From: CAZHFA01 sp964534945
GTDB taxonomy: Bacteria > Bdellovibrionota_C > UBA2361 > CAKMMH01
Length of the DNA: 64,000 nt
NCBI GenBank assembly: GCA_964534945.1
Contig: CAZHSB010000001.1
Coordinates: 1-64,000 of the forward strand
Reading direction: 5' to 3'
Made by a program: the position numbers and the translations under genes. The notes under the pieces were generated by a model. That model did no database searches. It was not told the DNA's origin and saw only the letters and a list, made by a program, of their open reading frames with translations. Shown piece after piece: positions 1-8,444 of this stretch (its first letter is position 1; each line of letters opens with the position of its first letter).

Positions 1-1260
1 GTAAATGTATTATAAAATGTATTCGATGGCGTATACGTTGCAGTAAGGGTATTCGATAGTGTATGTGTATACGTTTTTGTTTGTTTGTTGCTTGGCGTAT
101 TTGTTTTTGTCAAGGTAATTGATGAAGTATACGTTTCAGTAAAAGTATTCGATGGCGTATATATTACGGTGTATGTTGAAGTTGGCGTCGGGGTAGGGAC
201 TGGACATATAACACTATACTCTCCTGCAGCTATATAACATCCATAAGTCTCATTAGTTGAACATATTTCTCCGATATTTTCATAGTTCCAATGAGAGCAA
301 CATGAATTTATACAAGGTGGAATCCCCGTTCCATCATAAACTTTCACAGGGATTAAACTATCTGTAGTAGTATTGTTTCCCAACTGGCCATTACTGTTAC
401 TTCCCCAACAGTATATTTCCCCATTACTTATCACTGAACAGGTATGTGCATAACCCCAACTTCCAGAACAAGACATCTGTATTACATTTGACAAATATGT
501 TGTTTCTTGAGCTCCTCCTAATACTTTTATAGGCACACTACTTGATGTAGTAGAATTATTTCCTAATTGACCAGAATAATTATAGCCCCAACAATAGACA
601 GCGCCATCCATTGCAACCGCACAAACAAAACTACTTCCAGCAGAAATTTGAACTATATTTGACAAATATACTCCTTCCTGTTCGCCCCCTACTACTTTTA
701 CTGGAGAAACTGATTTCAAATCAATTCCAGATTCTCCATTACCTAATTGTCCATATCCATTTGAGCCCCAACAATAAACTTCTCCACTAGATGTTAAAGC
801 GCAAGAAAATCCATTAAAAGCAGTGGCGCCAACAGATACTTGAATTATATTTGACAAATAGGCTTTTCCTTCTTGTTCTCCCCCCACTACTTTTACTGGA
901 ATACGTGAACTTGAACTAGAATTTTCCCCAAGCTCTCCATAACTACCATGTCCCCAACAAAACACTTCCCCCCCAACAGTCAAAGCACACACATGAGGTT
1001 CTTGAGCTCCAGATCCTGGAGTACCTGTAGCAATAGAAACTTGGCTTACATTCATTAAATACATTCCTCCCTGTGCACCCCCCAACACTTGTACTGGCAC
1101 TAAGCTTCTAGTAGTAGAATTATTACCTAATTGCCCATCATAATTACAACCCCAGCAATACACTGTTCCATCAGTCATCACAACACACGTAAACGCACTA
1201 TCTTCTCCATCAGCAGTAGCTATTTGACTTACACCTGCCAAATATTCTCCTCCTTGAGCC
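1..1260 (-). CDS. RCC1-repeat secreted protein, C-terminal part (frame-shifted continuation, cut by window edge)
   Basis: An uninterrupted minus-strand frame from the C tract near 1260 to the left edge encodes five RCC1-type blades, recognised by their C-[AVS]-[LV] ... [YF]CWG ... G-[QE]-LG pattern (YCWGCNYDGQLG, FCWGHGSYGELG, YCWGSNGYGQLG, YCWGYNYSGQLG, YCWGSNSNGQLG). A short Cys-rich segment follows, then a Pro/Thr/Ser-rich tail built on the motif TPSNTFT with TYT spacers. With the two blades at 1210-1803 this makes seven, the number in a complete RCC1 propeller, so both pieces are very probably one gene split by a +1 base in a homopolymer. RCC1 propellers bind proteins or nucleotide-exchange partners in other systems; the ligand here is unknown. 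The Thr-rich tail looks like an extracellular stalk. The C-terminus lies outside the window. Confidence 0.75.
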
Positions 1261-1803
1261 CCCCCCCAACACTCGTACTGGCACTAAGCTTCTAGTAGTA
1301 GAATTATTACCTAATTGCCCATCATAATTATAGCCCCAGCAATATAGAGCTCCTGCAGAAGTTACCGCACAAGTATGATGGCTTTTAGTAGAAACTTGAC
1401 TTACACCTGTTAAATATTCTCCCCCCTGTGCCCCTCCCAACACTTGTACTGGCACTAAGCTTCTTGTAGTAGAATTATTGCCTAATTGCCCATCATTATT
1501 ATATCCCCAACAGTATAAAGATTTATTTGTATCATTCGTGATTCCACATGTATGAAAACCTCCTGCACTTATAGATTGTAACGAATTAGTAGCAGGAACC
1601 GTCTGAGCAAAAATATTTACTTGCAAAAAACTTGATAATATAAAAATAAAAAAAAGATAAGATTTTGGCCTATTATTTTTAATTAAAGGATTCCCAATTT
1701 TGGACACTATAAGAAGGTGCGAAAAAAATATATTTACGTCTTGGTATAAAACATTTTTAAAGAATTTCCAACAAATTACTGCCTTATTAACTAAATCTTT
1801 CAT
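1210..1803 (-). CDS. RCC1-repeat secreted protein, N-terminal part (ends in a frameshift)
   Basis: The start chosen is the ATG at 1803, preceded by AAAGG; a TTG six bases upstream is less likely. The product has a long basic and hydrophobic N-terminus with an export-type hydrophobic stretch (SYLFFIFILSSFLQVNIFAQ), then two RCC1 blades, each containing YCWGYN-x-DGQLG and LVPV-[QR]-VLGG. After the second VLGG the frame runs through nine consecutive G (minus strand) and reads 16 or so unrelated residues (GSRRRIFGRCKSNSYC) before a stop. Eight G would restore A-Q-G-G-E-Y-L and the remaining blades. What is seen is a frameshift; whether it is real phase variation, a pseudogene or a sequencing error cannot be told from the sequence. 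It is separated from pgpA by about 140 bases with no recognised gene. Confidence 0.75.
   Translation of the reverse strand: MKDLVNKAVICWKFFKNVLYQDVNIFFSHLLIVSKIGNPLIKNNRPKSYLFFIFILSSFLQVNIFAQTVPATNSLQSISAGGFHTCGITNDTNKSLYCWGYNNDGQLGNNSTTRSLVPVQVLGGAQGGEYLTGVSQVSTKSHHTCAVTSAGALYCWGYNYDGQLGNNSTTRSLVPVRVLGGGSRRRIFGRCKSNSYC
1259..1267. repeat. Homopolymer C9/G9 tract at the frameshift in the RCC1 gene
   Basis: Nine consecutive C on the plus strand (G on the coding strand) sit where the sister blades have shorter or interrupted G runs (six uninterrupted near 1078-1083; interrupted by A near 1433-1437). Eight bases would keep the RCC1 frame open into the downstream five blades; nine close it. Tracts of this kind are classic slipped-strand sites. 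Confidence 0.8.
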
Positions 1804-1941
1804 AAACAATTACCTTTAAAAAAACATTCTATCAATCAAAAAATATTTTTAAATTCTTAATAAATTTTATGTTAGCAATTATTCAAGCTACAGGAAATAT
1901 AGAAAACTTTTACTTTTAATTAATTTTTATTGGGAAAACAA

Positions 1942-2430
1942 CTAAAAATTAATAAATATTAAATTCATAATTATAAGAGCAAAAAAACCTGCCACAATAT
2001 CATCTGCCATAATACCATACCCACGTGGAAAATTTTCAGCTTTTCCAATAAGCCATGGTTTCCAAATATCAAAAAGCCTAAATAATAAAAAGCCAACTAT
2101 TATATGCAACCAAGAAGTAGAAAATAATATCGTAATATAAAAACCAGCCCATTCATCAATAACTATAAATTGCGGATCTTTATTAAATTTATTTTCTTCA
2201 AATTTTAATATTTCATTAGAAAAAAATGTGCCAAATATAACACTATAAGAGATTAAACCCAGAAGTAGATAAAAATCACTCTTAACATCTAAATTAAAAA
2301 TCAATAATAATAAATAATAAACTAATAATGCACTTATCGTTCCAAAAGTCCCAGGAGATTTTGGAAGAAAACCTGCACCTAATCCACTTGATAAAAAATA
2401 ATAAAATTTTTTCTTTTTATTCTCTTCCAT
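1942..2430 (-). CDS. pgpA: Phosphatidylglycerophosphatase A
   Basis: PgpA is an inner-membrane phosphatase that removes phosphate from phosphatidylglycerophosphate to give phosphatidylglycerol. The 162-residue product has the family's N-terminal motif (GAGFLPKSPGTFGT, about residues 17-30), a DEWAGF motif near the middle, a C-terminal GIMADDIVAG motif carrying conserved acidic residues, and four hydrophobic segments, matching the family's usual length. The ATG at 2430 follows a purine-rich AGAAGAAAGAG. It is the last gene of a minus-strand run behind rluB (26-base gap). Confidence 0.94.
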   Translation of the reverse strand: MEENKKKKFYYFLSSGLGAGFLPKSPGTFGTISALLVYYLLLLIFNLDVKSDFYLLLGLISYSVIFGTFFSNEILKFEENKFNKDPQFIVIDEWAGFYITILFSTSWLHIIVGFLLFRLFDIWKPWLIGKAENFPRGYGIMADDIVAGFFALIIMNLIFINF

Positions 2431-2456
2431 ACTCTTTCTTCTAATAATAATGAACT

Positions 2457-3245
2457 TTATTTATTTATATTTTTTAACTTCTTTTCTTTATAAATTTTTT
2501 TAGTTTTTTCTTTCTCAGTAACCTCTTTTAAAATATTTTCTGATATTTCTTTGTAATGCTCATAATCTAAGGTTTCATATTTTCCAACAGGAATATTTCC
2601 TAATTTAAAAGGACCATGTTGGATTCTTTTTAACTTCTCAACGGGATATCCAAAACTTTCCATTAAACGTCTTATAATTCTATTTTTCCCAATTCTGATT
2701 TCAACTTTTAGTCTTGTTGATGTATCAAATCTTTTTAACACTTCAATCTTCGCTTGTACTAAACCATCTGATAACCGAACACCATGCCGCATTTTGGCAA
2801 TATCATTTAAAGTTACTTTTCCTTGCACTTTTACTTCATAAACTCTTATAAGATGGTATCTAGGATGCATTAAAATCTGTGCAAGTTCCCCATCATTCGT
2901 CATTAAAACAAGACCTGTGGAATCAAAATCAAGCCTTCCTATTGGAAAATATTTTTCAAAACGCTGTGGAAGTAAATCAAGAACCGTTCTTCTTTCTTCA
3001 TCCTTATCACAAGTAGTTACAACACCACTTGGCTTATGCAAAAGAATAATTCCCTTAGATGGAAGTTTTAATATTTTATTATTTAATTTCACTTGATCTT
3101 CAAATGCATCAACAGATATCGCACAATTTGTAACCAAAATATTATTTACCTTTACTTTTCCAGATTCAATTAATTCTTCTGATTTCCTTCTTGAGGCGAC
3201 ACCACATTCTGCGAGAAATTTTGCAAGTCTAATTTTTTTACTCAT
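2457..3245 (-). CDS. rluB: RsuA/RluB-family pseudouridine synthase, probably 23S rRNA
   Basis: The 262-residue protein begins with an S4 RNA-binding domain (about residues 5-50, RLAKFLAECGVASRRKSEEL) and continues with a pseudouridine synthase domain. The catalytic motif GRLDFDSTGL places the active Asp at about residue 106, and the following TNDGELAQ is also typical. The C-terminus is a basic Lys-rich tail. RluB makes the pseudouridine at 23S position 2605 in E. coli; RluB versus RluE/RsuA is decided by its place next to scpB, a frequent bacterial arrangement. Its start overlaps the end of scpB by 8 bases, which suggests translational coupling. Confidence 0.92.
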   Translation of the reverse strand: MSKKIRLAKFLAECGVASRRKSEELIESGKVKVNNILVTNCAISVDAFEDQVKLNNKILKLPSKGIILLHKPSGVVTTCDKDEERRTVLDLLPQRFEKYFPIGRLDFDSTGLVLMTNDGELAQILMHPRYHLIRVYEVKVQGKVTLNDIAKMRHGVRLSDGLVQAKIEVLKRFDTSTRLKVEIRIGKNRIIRRLMESFGYPVEKLKRIQHGPFKLGNIPVGKYETLDYEHYKEISENILKEVTEKEKTKKIYKEKKLKNINK

Positions 3246-3954
3246 CTTTACTCTCTCCTGGATCCTCTACAAGATTAGAGACCTCTCTCAAATTTGGTAA
3301 ATCACCAAGTGATTTTAATCCAAATACCTTTAAAAAATCATCAGTAGTTGCATATAAAGCAGGCTGTCCGACTTTATCAGCATGCCCAATAATTCTAATA
3401 AGCCTTCTATTAAGAAGCGTTTTTATCGTAGGTGTCGCATCTACACCACGTATTCTTTCTATGTCACTTTTTATAATTGGCTGACGGTAAGCTACTATAG
3501 CCAAAGTTTCTAATGCAGATGCACTTAATTTCCGCGGTCGTTGCATTTTTAATCTTCTAATTATTCCAGCATAAATATCCTTAGTCCTTAATTGATACTG
3601 AGAATTAAGCTCAATTAGCTCAAAGGAAGATTCATCACTATTGTATTTTTTTTTTAATTCTTCAATCCAATATAAAATTTGCCCTTCAGAAACTTGCAAA
3701 ATTTCCTTAATTCTTGATAAAGATAACTCTTCCCCATTAACGAATAATAATGCTTCTAAAGCCTGAGCATTCAAGTCTATATCTATTTTTTCATCGTCTT
3801 CTTCTTTCTGTAAAACCTCCTCCTGATCTTCCTCGTCTTGGATATTTTGATCATCAATCAATTCTTTAGAATTCTCTTTTATAAAAGCAGCTTCCAACAT
3901 CTCACTTTCAATATTATTTTCCATGAACCCTGTCTCATTGTCACCATTTAACAT
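3238..3954 (-). CDS. scpB: Segregation and condensation protein B
   Basis: ScpB is the winged-helix (kite) subunit of the SMC-ScpAB condensin that organises and segregates the chromosome. Tandem winged-helix signatures are visible (ALEALLFVNGEELSLSRI near residue 67; SASALETLAIVAYRQPIIKS near 143; RRLIRIIGHADKVGQPALY near 183). The first 60 or so residues are an acidic, low-complexity extension not needed by the family. The ATG at 3954 is preceded by AGGAAAG. The gene lies 23 bases after scpA and overlaps rluB. Confidence 0.95.
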   Translation of the reverse strand: MLNGDNETGFMENNIESEMLEAAFIKENSKELIDDQNIQDEEDQEEVLQKEEDDEKIDIDLNAQALEALLFVNGEELSLSRIKEILQVSEGQILYWIEELKKKYNSDESSFELIELNSQYQLRTKDIYAGIIRRLKMQRPRKLSASALETLAIVAYRQPIIKSDIERIRGVDATPTIKTLLNRRLIRIIGHADKVGQPALYATTDDFLKVFGLKSLGDLPNLREVSNLVEDPGESKDE

Positions 3955-3977
3955 ATTTTCTTTCCTATCTTTACTTA

Positions 3978-4808
3978 CTAAACTGCCACATTAAGATTAG
4001 ACTCTGATTCATATTCCCTTTTAAACTTTTCTTGATCAAAGTCAAATTGATTTAAGCCTATGCTAATCTCCTCAAAAGCATCACCTTGATATAATTTCAA
4101 AATATGCCTTCTACAAAGCTCTAAAATTGCGCAAAAGGAATTTGCAACCTCAATTAATGATTTTACATTTTCCATCAAATTAGAAAATTTTATAACGCCG
4201 TCAGAAGACTTTATTCGATCTAGAATAATCATCATTCGCTCTACAATAGAAACATTATCGACTTCTACGACATACTCTCCTCTATCTTTGAGCCTTTTTA
4301 ACATATCTCTAAATGCAAATACTAATAACATCGAATCATGATCTTTTATCGGGGCATCTACGTTTTCAATATTTTTCAAGCTTGAAGGCCTTGAAAATAC
4401 GTCTAATCCTAAAATCTTTGACTTGGATAATTCCTGCGCACCTTCCTTATAAATTTGGGCTTCTCTTAGCCTTCTTAATAACTCCTCATGCGGATCAACA
4501 AGATCTCCATCTTCATTGATTTCCATTTCCACAGGATCATTTAATAAAACTGAAGACTTTATAGAAAGGAGTGTAGTAGCCATAACCAAATATTCACCTG
4601 CAACATCAAGATCAATTTTTTTCATTGCTTCTAAACATTCAAGATACTGGTTAGCAACTTGCGCTAAAGATAATTTTTCTATCTCTAATTCATTTTTCTT
4701 TACCAAATGAAGAAGTAAATCTATAGGCCCATCAAAGCTATCAAGTTTTAACTCAAAAAAACATTGGGATGATTCATTGTTATTTTCAATAATATTAGAT
4801 ACGGACAT
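3978..4808 (-). CDS. scpA: Segregation and condensation protein A
   Basis: ScpA is the kleisin that bridges the SMC heads and binds ScpB. The 276-residue product shows the family's N-terminal signature (DSFDGPIDLLLHLVKKNELE, about residues 23-42), followed by EYLVMATTLLSIKSSVLL near residue 72, and a C-terminal winged-helix segment near VANSFCAILELCRRHILKLYQ. The length is normal. It sits between rlmB and scpB on the same strand, the usual scpA-scpB order. The Shine-Dalgarno before the ATG is weak (TTGAAAA). Confidence 0.95.
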   Translation of the reverse strand: MSVSNIIENNNESSQCFFELKLDSFDGPIDLLLHLVKKNELEIEKLSLAQVANQYLECLEAMKKIDLDVAGEYLVMATTLLSIKSSVLLNDPVEMEINEDGDLVDPHEELLRRLREAQIYKEGAQELSKSKILGLDVFSRPSSLKNIENVDAPIKDHDSMLLVFAFRDMLKRLKDRGEYVVEVDNVSIVERMMIILDRIKSSDGVIKFSNLMENVKSLIEVANSFCAILELCRRHILKLYQGDAFEEISIGLNQFDFDQEKFKREYESESNLNVAV

Positions 4809-4875
4809 TTTTCAATAAACTCTTTACACAATAAGTACTAAAAATATTCTCGCCATCAGTCTATAACATTTATAT

Positions 4876-5670
4876 TTATTTAGTCAAAGGGTTAAATATT
4901 CTGTATAAAATGACAGCTGTTGCTTGAGATACATTCAATGAATCAATTTTTCCAACCTGTGGGATTTTTACCATGAAATCAGCCTCATTTTTTAAAGCCT
5001 TTTTTACACCATCACCCTCTGCTCCCATAACTAAAACGGTCTTTTGAGGAACATCAAATTCATTTAAATTTATAGCCTTTTCTCCCACGTCTGCAACAAT
5101 AATCCAAAACCCCTCTTGTTTCAGTTCTCTAATAGCAGACAACAAATTACTAACCTCTATTCTTCTTACAATTTCAGTAGCTCCGACAGAAGCTTTACTT
5201 ACAACAGGCGTTATAGAAACTCCTCTATTTTTTGAAAAAAGTACAGCATCAACTCCAAAACATTCAGAGGCCCTAAAAATAGTTCCTAAATTGTGCGGAT
5301 CTTCTACAGAATCTACAGCAACGATACATATCTTTTCTTTTTCTGTAACACTTAAATCCTTTAAATATTTTTTTAATGAATGATCTTCATTATCTTTGAC
5401 ACAGGCCACAAAACCTTGGTTGTTTTCAACGTGAGAAATTTTTTGTAAATCAAATTTTGATACAGACTCTAATCTTATATTATTTTTTTTAGCAAACTGT
5501 AAAATTTCATTATTTTTGTGATCACCATTTTTTTCTTCAAAATAAATTTTTATAATTTTCGATGGAGCATATTTTAAAAGCTCATAAACAGCATTTCTTC
5601 CAACAACAAATCTTGCCCCTTCATTAAAACTATTCTTATTTTTTTCGCAACCCTTTTTTATATTTTTCAT
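4876..5670 (-). CDS. rlmB: 23S rRNA (guanosine-2'-O-)-methyltransferase, TrmH/SpoU family
   Basis: This is a SPOUT (knotted) methyltransferase of the TrmH group. The N-terminal substrate-binding domain starts at VVGRNAVYELLKY; the three SpoU motifs follow in order: DPHNLGTIFRASECFGVDAV, VLVMGAEGDGVKKAL and KIDSLNVSQATAVILY. RlmB methylates G2251 of 23S rRNA in E. coli; the VGRNAVYELL N-terminus fits RlmB better than a tRNA TrmH. The ATG at 5670 is chosen over an upstream TTG at 5679; it lies just after the stop of the glycosyltransferase, so the two are probably coupled. Confidence 0.9.
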   Translation of the reverse strand: MKNIKKGCEKNKNSFNEGARFVVGRNAVYELLKYAPSKIIKIYFEEKNGDHKNNEILQFAKKNNIRLESVSKFDLQKISHVENNQGFVACVKDNEDHSLKKYLKDLSVTEKEKICIVAVDSVEDPHNLGTIFRASECFGVDAVLFSKNRGVSITPVVSKASVGATEIVRRIEVSNLLSAIRELKQEGFWIIVADVGEKAINLNEFDVPQKTVLVMGAEGDGVKKALKNEADFMVKIPQVGKIDSLNVSQATAVILYRIFNPLTK

Positions 5671-5672
5671 CT

Positions 5673-6827
5673 TTAACAAAAACTCTTATACAAATCTAAA
5701 AATTGTCTTGCAGTATTTTTAAAATTCAAAACACTTCTCACATATAAGGCGACCTTTTGTCTTTTTTCTACACGTTGCAATGCCCCAACAGCTCTTTGCA
5801 TCGCATTCTGTATTGATTCCTGCGATGTTGGATCACATTCTATGACAAAAGGCCTAACCTCCATCCTTATCTCCTCTATTGCCAAATTCGTAGATGTTAC
5901 GACAGGAAGCCCTTGAGAAAGCGCCTCATAAATTGGGAATCCAAAGCCTTCGGCTAATGATGGGAAAATCAACGCTCTTGCTTGAGAATACAAACTTGGC
6001 ATTTCTTGTTCTGGCACATTAGTTAAAATTTCAATATTTTCAATATTGTTATTTTTAATAAAAACATCTAACTGATTTTTTAATTGAACCGAACTTGCAA
6101 TGATTTTTAACCTCATATCCTCCGAAAATTTAGTTTCACAAAAAGCATCAATTACACGACGTACATTCTTTCTAGGATCTTGAGAAGCAAACGCAATCAA
6201 AACAGGTTGTTTATTTTCTTTATTCGGAAGATTAGATTCTATGTATATAGATTTTAATCCAGGAAGTATCGTGCAAACATTGTTTAACTTACTGTATGTC
6301 CTCTTTAAATCATCATAGACAGAAAAAAGATCCGTGGCAATAAAGTCTGCTTTTTTAAACTGCAATGCAAATAGCAAACGATAAACAAATACTTTAAAAT
6401 TACCGTAAACCCCATCAAACTTTTTTACAGGATAAGCCTGAAACAAATCATGTATTGTTAAGATCTTTTTTGCATTACCAAAAATCGGCATGATATTCGA
6501 TGTGGCATGCAAAATTTGAGTATTGTTAAATCTTCTAAAAAAATCGAAGAAAATTCCAACTTTTCTGTGATGTAAAAAATCTGTTAGCCGTTCCACCTGT
6601 ATTTCTAAATCAGAATACCTTAATCTTATAGACTTAATCTCTTTTTCTTGCTCATCAGATCCAGAAAAGACAACTTTTAACGGAAAAATTACACTTCCTA
6701 ACTCTTTGTTGTCTAACGTTACTGCACATAATGCGTTTAAAAGCTCTGTTCCATACACCCAAATTCCTGCCGACTTTGTTTCATGTCTTCCGAGGAACAA
6801 TGTCAACTTGCTTTTTTTCGTATTCAT
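5673..6827 (-). CDS. Glycosyltransferase family 4 (GT-B fold)
   Basis: The 384-residue product has a GT-B layout: a variable N-terminal half and a C-terminal nucleotide-sugar-binding half. Recognisable parts are ILTIHDLFQAYP near residue 120, FASQDPRKNVRRVIDAF near 212 (the usual GxxxxKN motif of GT4), and the EX7E motif EGFGFPIYE near 293 followed by ALSQGLPVVTS. Such enzymes build LPS, capsule or other glycans; donor and acceptor cannot be inferred. It leads the minus-strand rlmB-scpAB-rluB-pgpA run. The ATG at 6827 follows GGAAG. Confidence 0.85.
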   Translation of the reverse strand: MNTKKSKLTLFLGRHETKSAGIWVYGTELLNALCAVTLDNKELGSVIFPLKVVFSGSDEQEKEIKSIRLRYSDLEIQVERLTDFLHHRKVGIFFDFFRRFNNTQILHATSNIMPIFGNAKKILTIHDLFQAYPVKKFDGVYGNFKVFVYRLLFALQFKKADFIATDLFSVYDDLKRTYSKLNNVCTILPGLKSIYIESNLPNKENKQPVLIAFASQDPRKNVRRVIDAFCETKFSEDMRLKIIASSVQLKNQLDVFIKNNNIENIEILTNVPEQEMPSLYSQARALIFPSLAEGFGFPIYEALSQGLPVVTSTNLAIEEIRMEVRPFVIECDPTSQESIQNAMQRAVGALQRVEKRQKVALYVRSVLNFKNTARQFLDLYKSFC

Positions 6828-7050
6828 AAAACTACACTTCCTACAAAAAAATTTTTATCGCTTATATTTTTAGCCTTGCTATTATAGTATATTTTAAAAT
6901 ATTGTAAAATTCCCCTTCAGGAGTCTTTGACTTTGATGTTTTCACTTAATAAAAAATAAAAATATATTATTTCTATAATTGTTATAATAGGTTACAATTT
7001 CTTTCAATGAAGTGTTAGTTTACCTTTTTATTTTTTTATTTTGAATAAAT

Positions 7051-8274
7051 ATGAACTCAAATAATGATAATTCGCCATTAATTATTCAATGCCCAGAATG
7101 CCATACAAAATTCTCAGTAAACGAAAAAGCAATTTCCGATATAGATACTCCACAATTTCATTGCTCGCGTTGTGACAATATTTTCTCAATATCTAAAAAA
7201 GATTTAAAAACTACTCAATTCAAAATAGAAGGAGAAAAAGAAGAGGAGCCATTTACATTATTATCAAACGAAGACCATTCTTTAAAAGATGAAAAAAAAA
7301 GAACAAGTGCTTTCTTAAAAAAAGCAGACTTATCGATCTCAAACAAATCTATGGAAAGTATCAATACAGCATCAAAGACATCTCCATATCACAGTTTTAG
7401 TATACCTCAACAAACAAAATTTTTTGAAGAAGATAGCAAAAAGGATATAGAAGAACAAGAAGAATTAAATCTTCAATATGACACACATCAAAATACAAAT
7501 GAGCAATTTAATAACGATGATAAAGAAATAAATTCTTGGTTAGATGATAACGCTAATGAATTTTCTGATAGTTTGTCACAGTACCAAAACAATTTTGGAC
7601 GAGATCATCTAGGAGACGACAATGATAATGAAGAAGATTTATTAGCACCTCCTAAAAAAAAGCATCAGTGGGAAGATGAAAATTTTGAACCAATATCAGA
7701 CATCCCCGATGATTTTCAAGAATTGAACTTTTCAAAAAGGCAAATTCGTTCTTGGAACGCTATGCTTAGATTAATCTTTTTTCCGGTCGTTTTTTTAATT
7801 ATTCTAGCAATAGGAGGTTTTTATTCACAATATCATAAGGAATTGTTCAAAAAATTTGATATTGGGTTATTTTCTTCTGGAAACGTCCCTCCTGCAGGAT
7901 TATTCTTAAAAAATTTAAAAATTCAATCTACGACATTAAACAATGGAGAAAATATAAAACTTATAACAGGAAAGCTAGTTAATGATTCTGCTTTGGCGAT
8001 AAATAATGTAACCCTTGAATCTTTTTTGTTCGATGATCTTAATAATGTAATTGTTATCAAAAAGACTAACGCAAACTCACAACTTGGCTCCTATAAATTG
8101 AAAGATTTAACAACATTAGGAACCGATATTATCGAAAATTTTCAATCATCCAAGATGAGTAAGAAAAAACGATTAGCTCCAGGAGAACAGCTAAAATTTG
8201 CCATTGCTTTTACTAATTCAGATTATTTTAAAAAAGCCAAATCCTATACTGTACGAATCTATTCTACTTCTTAA
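7051..8274 (+). CDS. MJ0042-type zinc-ribbon membrane protein with DUF3426-like C-terminus
   Basis: The N-terminus (about residues 10-50) is an MJ0042 zinc ribbon: CPECHTKFSVNEKAI, then FHCSRCDNIFSI, giving CxxC...CxxC. A long acidic, Asn/Glu/Asp-rich disordered stretch follows (residues 55-230). A single membrane segment (RLIFFPVVFLIILAIGGFY, about 239-257) puts the last 150 residues outside the cytoplasm. That part resembles DUF3426/FxLYD beta-sandwich domains (LITGKLVNDSALAINNVTL). Such proteins are common in proteobacteria, but their role is poorly known; the layout suggests a cytoplasmic metal-binding head coupled to a periplasmic domain. First gene of a four-gene plus-strand run. Confidence 0.7.
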   Translation: MNSNNDNSPLIIQCPECHTKFSVNEKAISDIDTPQFHCSRCDNIFSISKKDLKTTQFKIEGEKEEEPFTLLSNEDHSLKDEKKRTSAFLKKADLSISNKSMESINTASKTSPYHSFSIPQQTKFFEEDSKKDIEEQEELNLQYDTHQNTNEQFNNDDKEINSWLDDNANEFSDSLSQYQNNFGRDHLGDDNDNEEDLLAPPKKKHQWEDENFEPISDIPDDFQELNFSKRQIRSWNAMLRLIFFPVVFLIILAIGGFYSQYHKELFKKFDIGLFSSGNVPPAGLFLKNLKIQSTTLNNGENIKLITGKLVNDSALAINNVTLESFLFDDLNNVIVIKKTNANSQLGSYKLKDLTTLGTDIIENFQSSKMSKKKRLAPGEQLKFAIAFTNSDYFKKAKSYTVRIYSTS

Positions 8275-8444
8275 GTGACAAGTTGAAAAATAATGGAAAT
8301 AATTATAGGAAAAAATAGTCTTATAGCCAAACCATCTCAAGACAAGTCATTAAAAAAGTCAAAAAATAATTTTCAAAATTTTTTCTAGTATATAAACTTC
8401 TTTTCTATGTTGTGAAAAATAAAAAGTTGTATTAAATTTTAAGC

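Noticed and set aside
1..1520. Repeated blocks could be read as a CRISPR or satellite array
   Set aside because: They translate as RCC1 blades in one frame with a protein-level consensus; spacers are coding and unequal in length.
8293..8388. A 31-codon plus-strand frame between the zinc-ribbon and GAF genes
   Set aside because: No ribosome site, no recognisable pattern, and frames of this length are common in AT-rich gaps.
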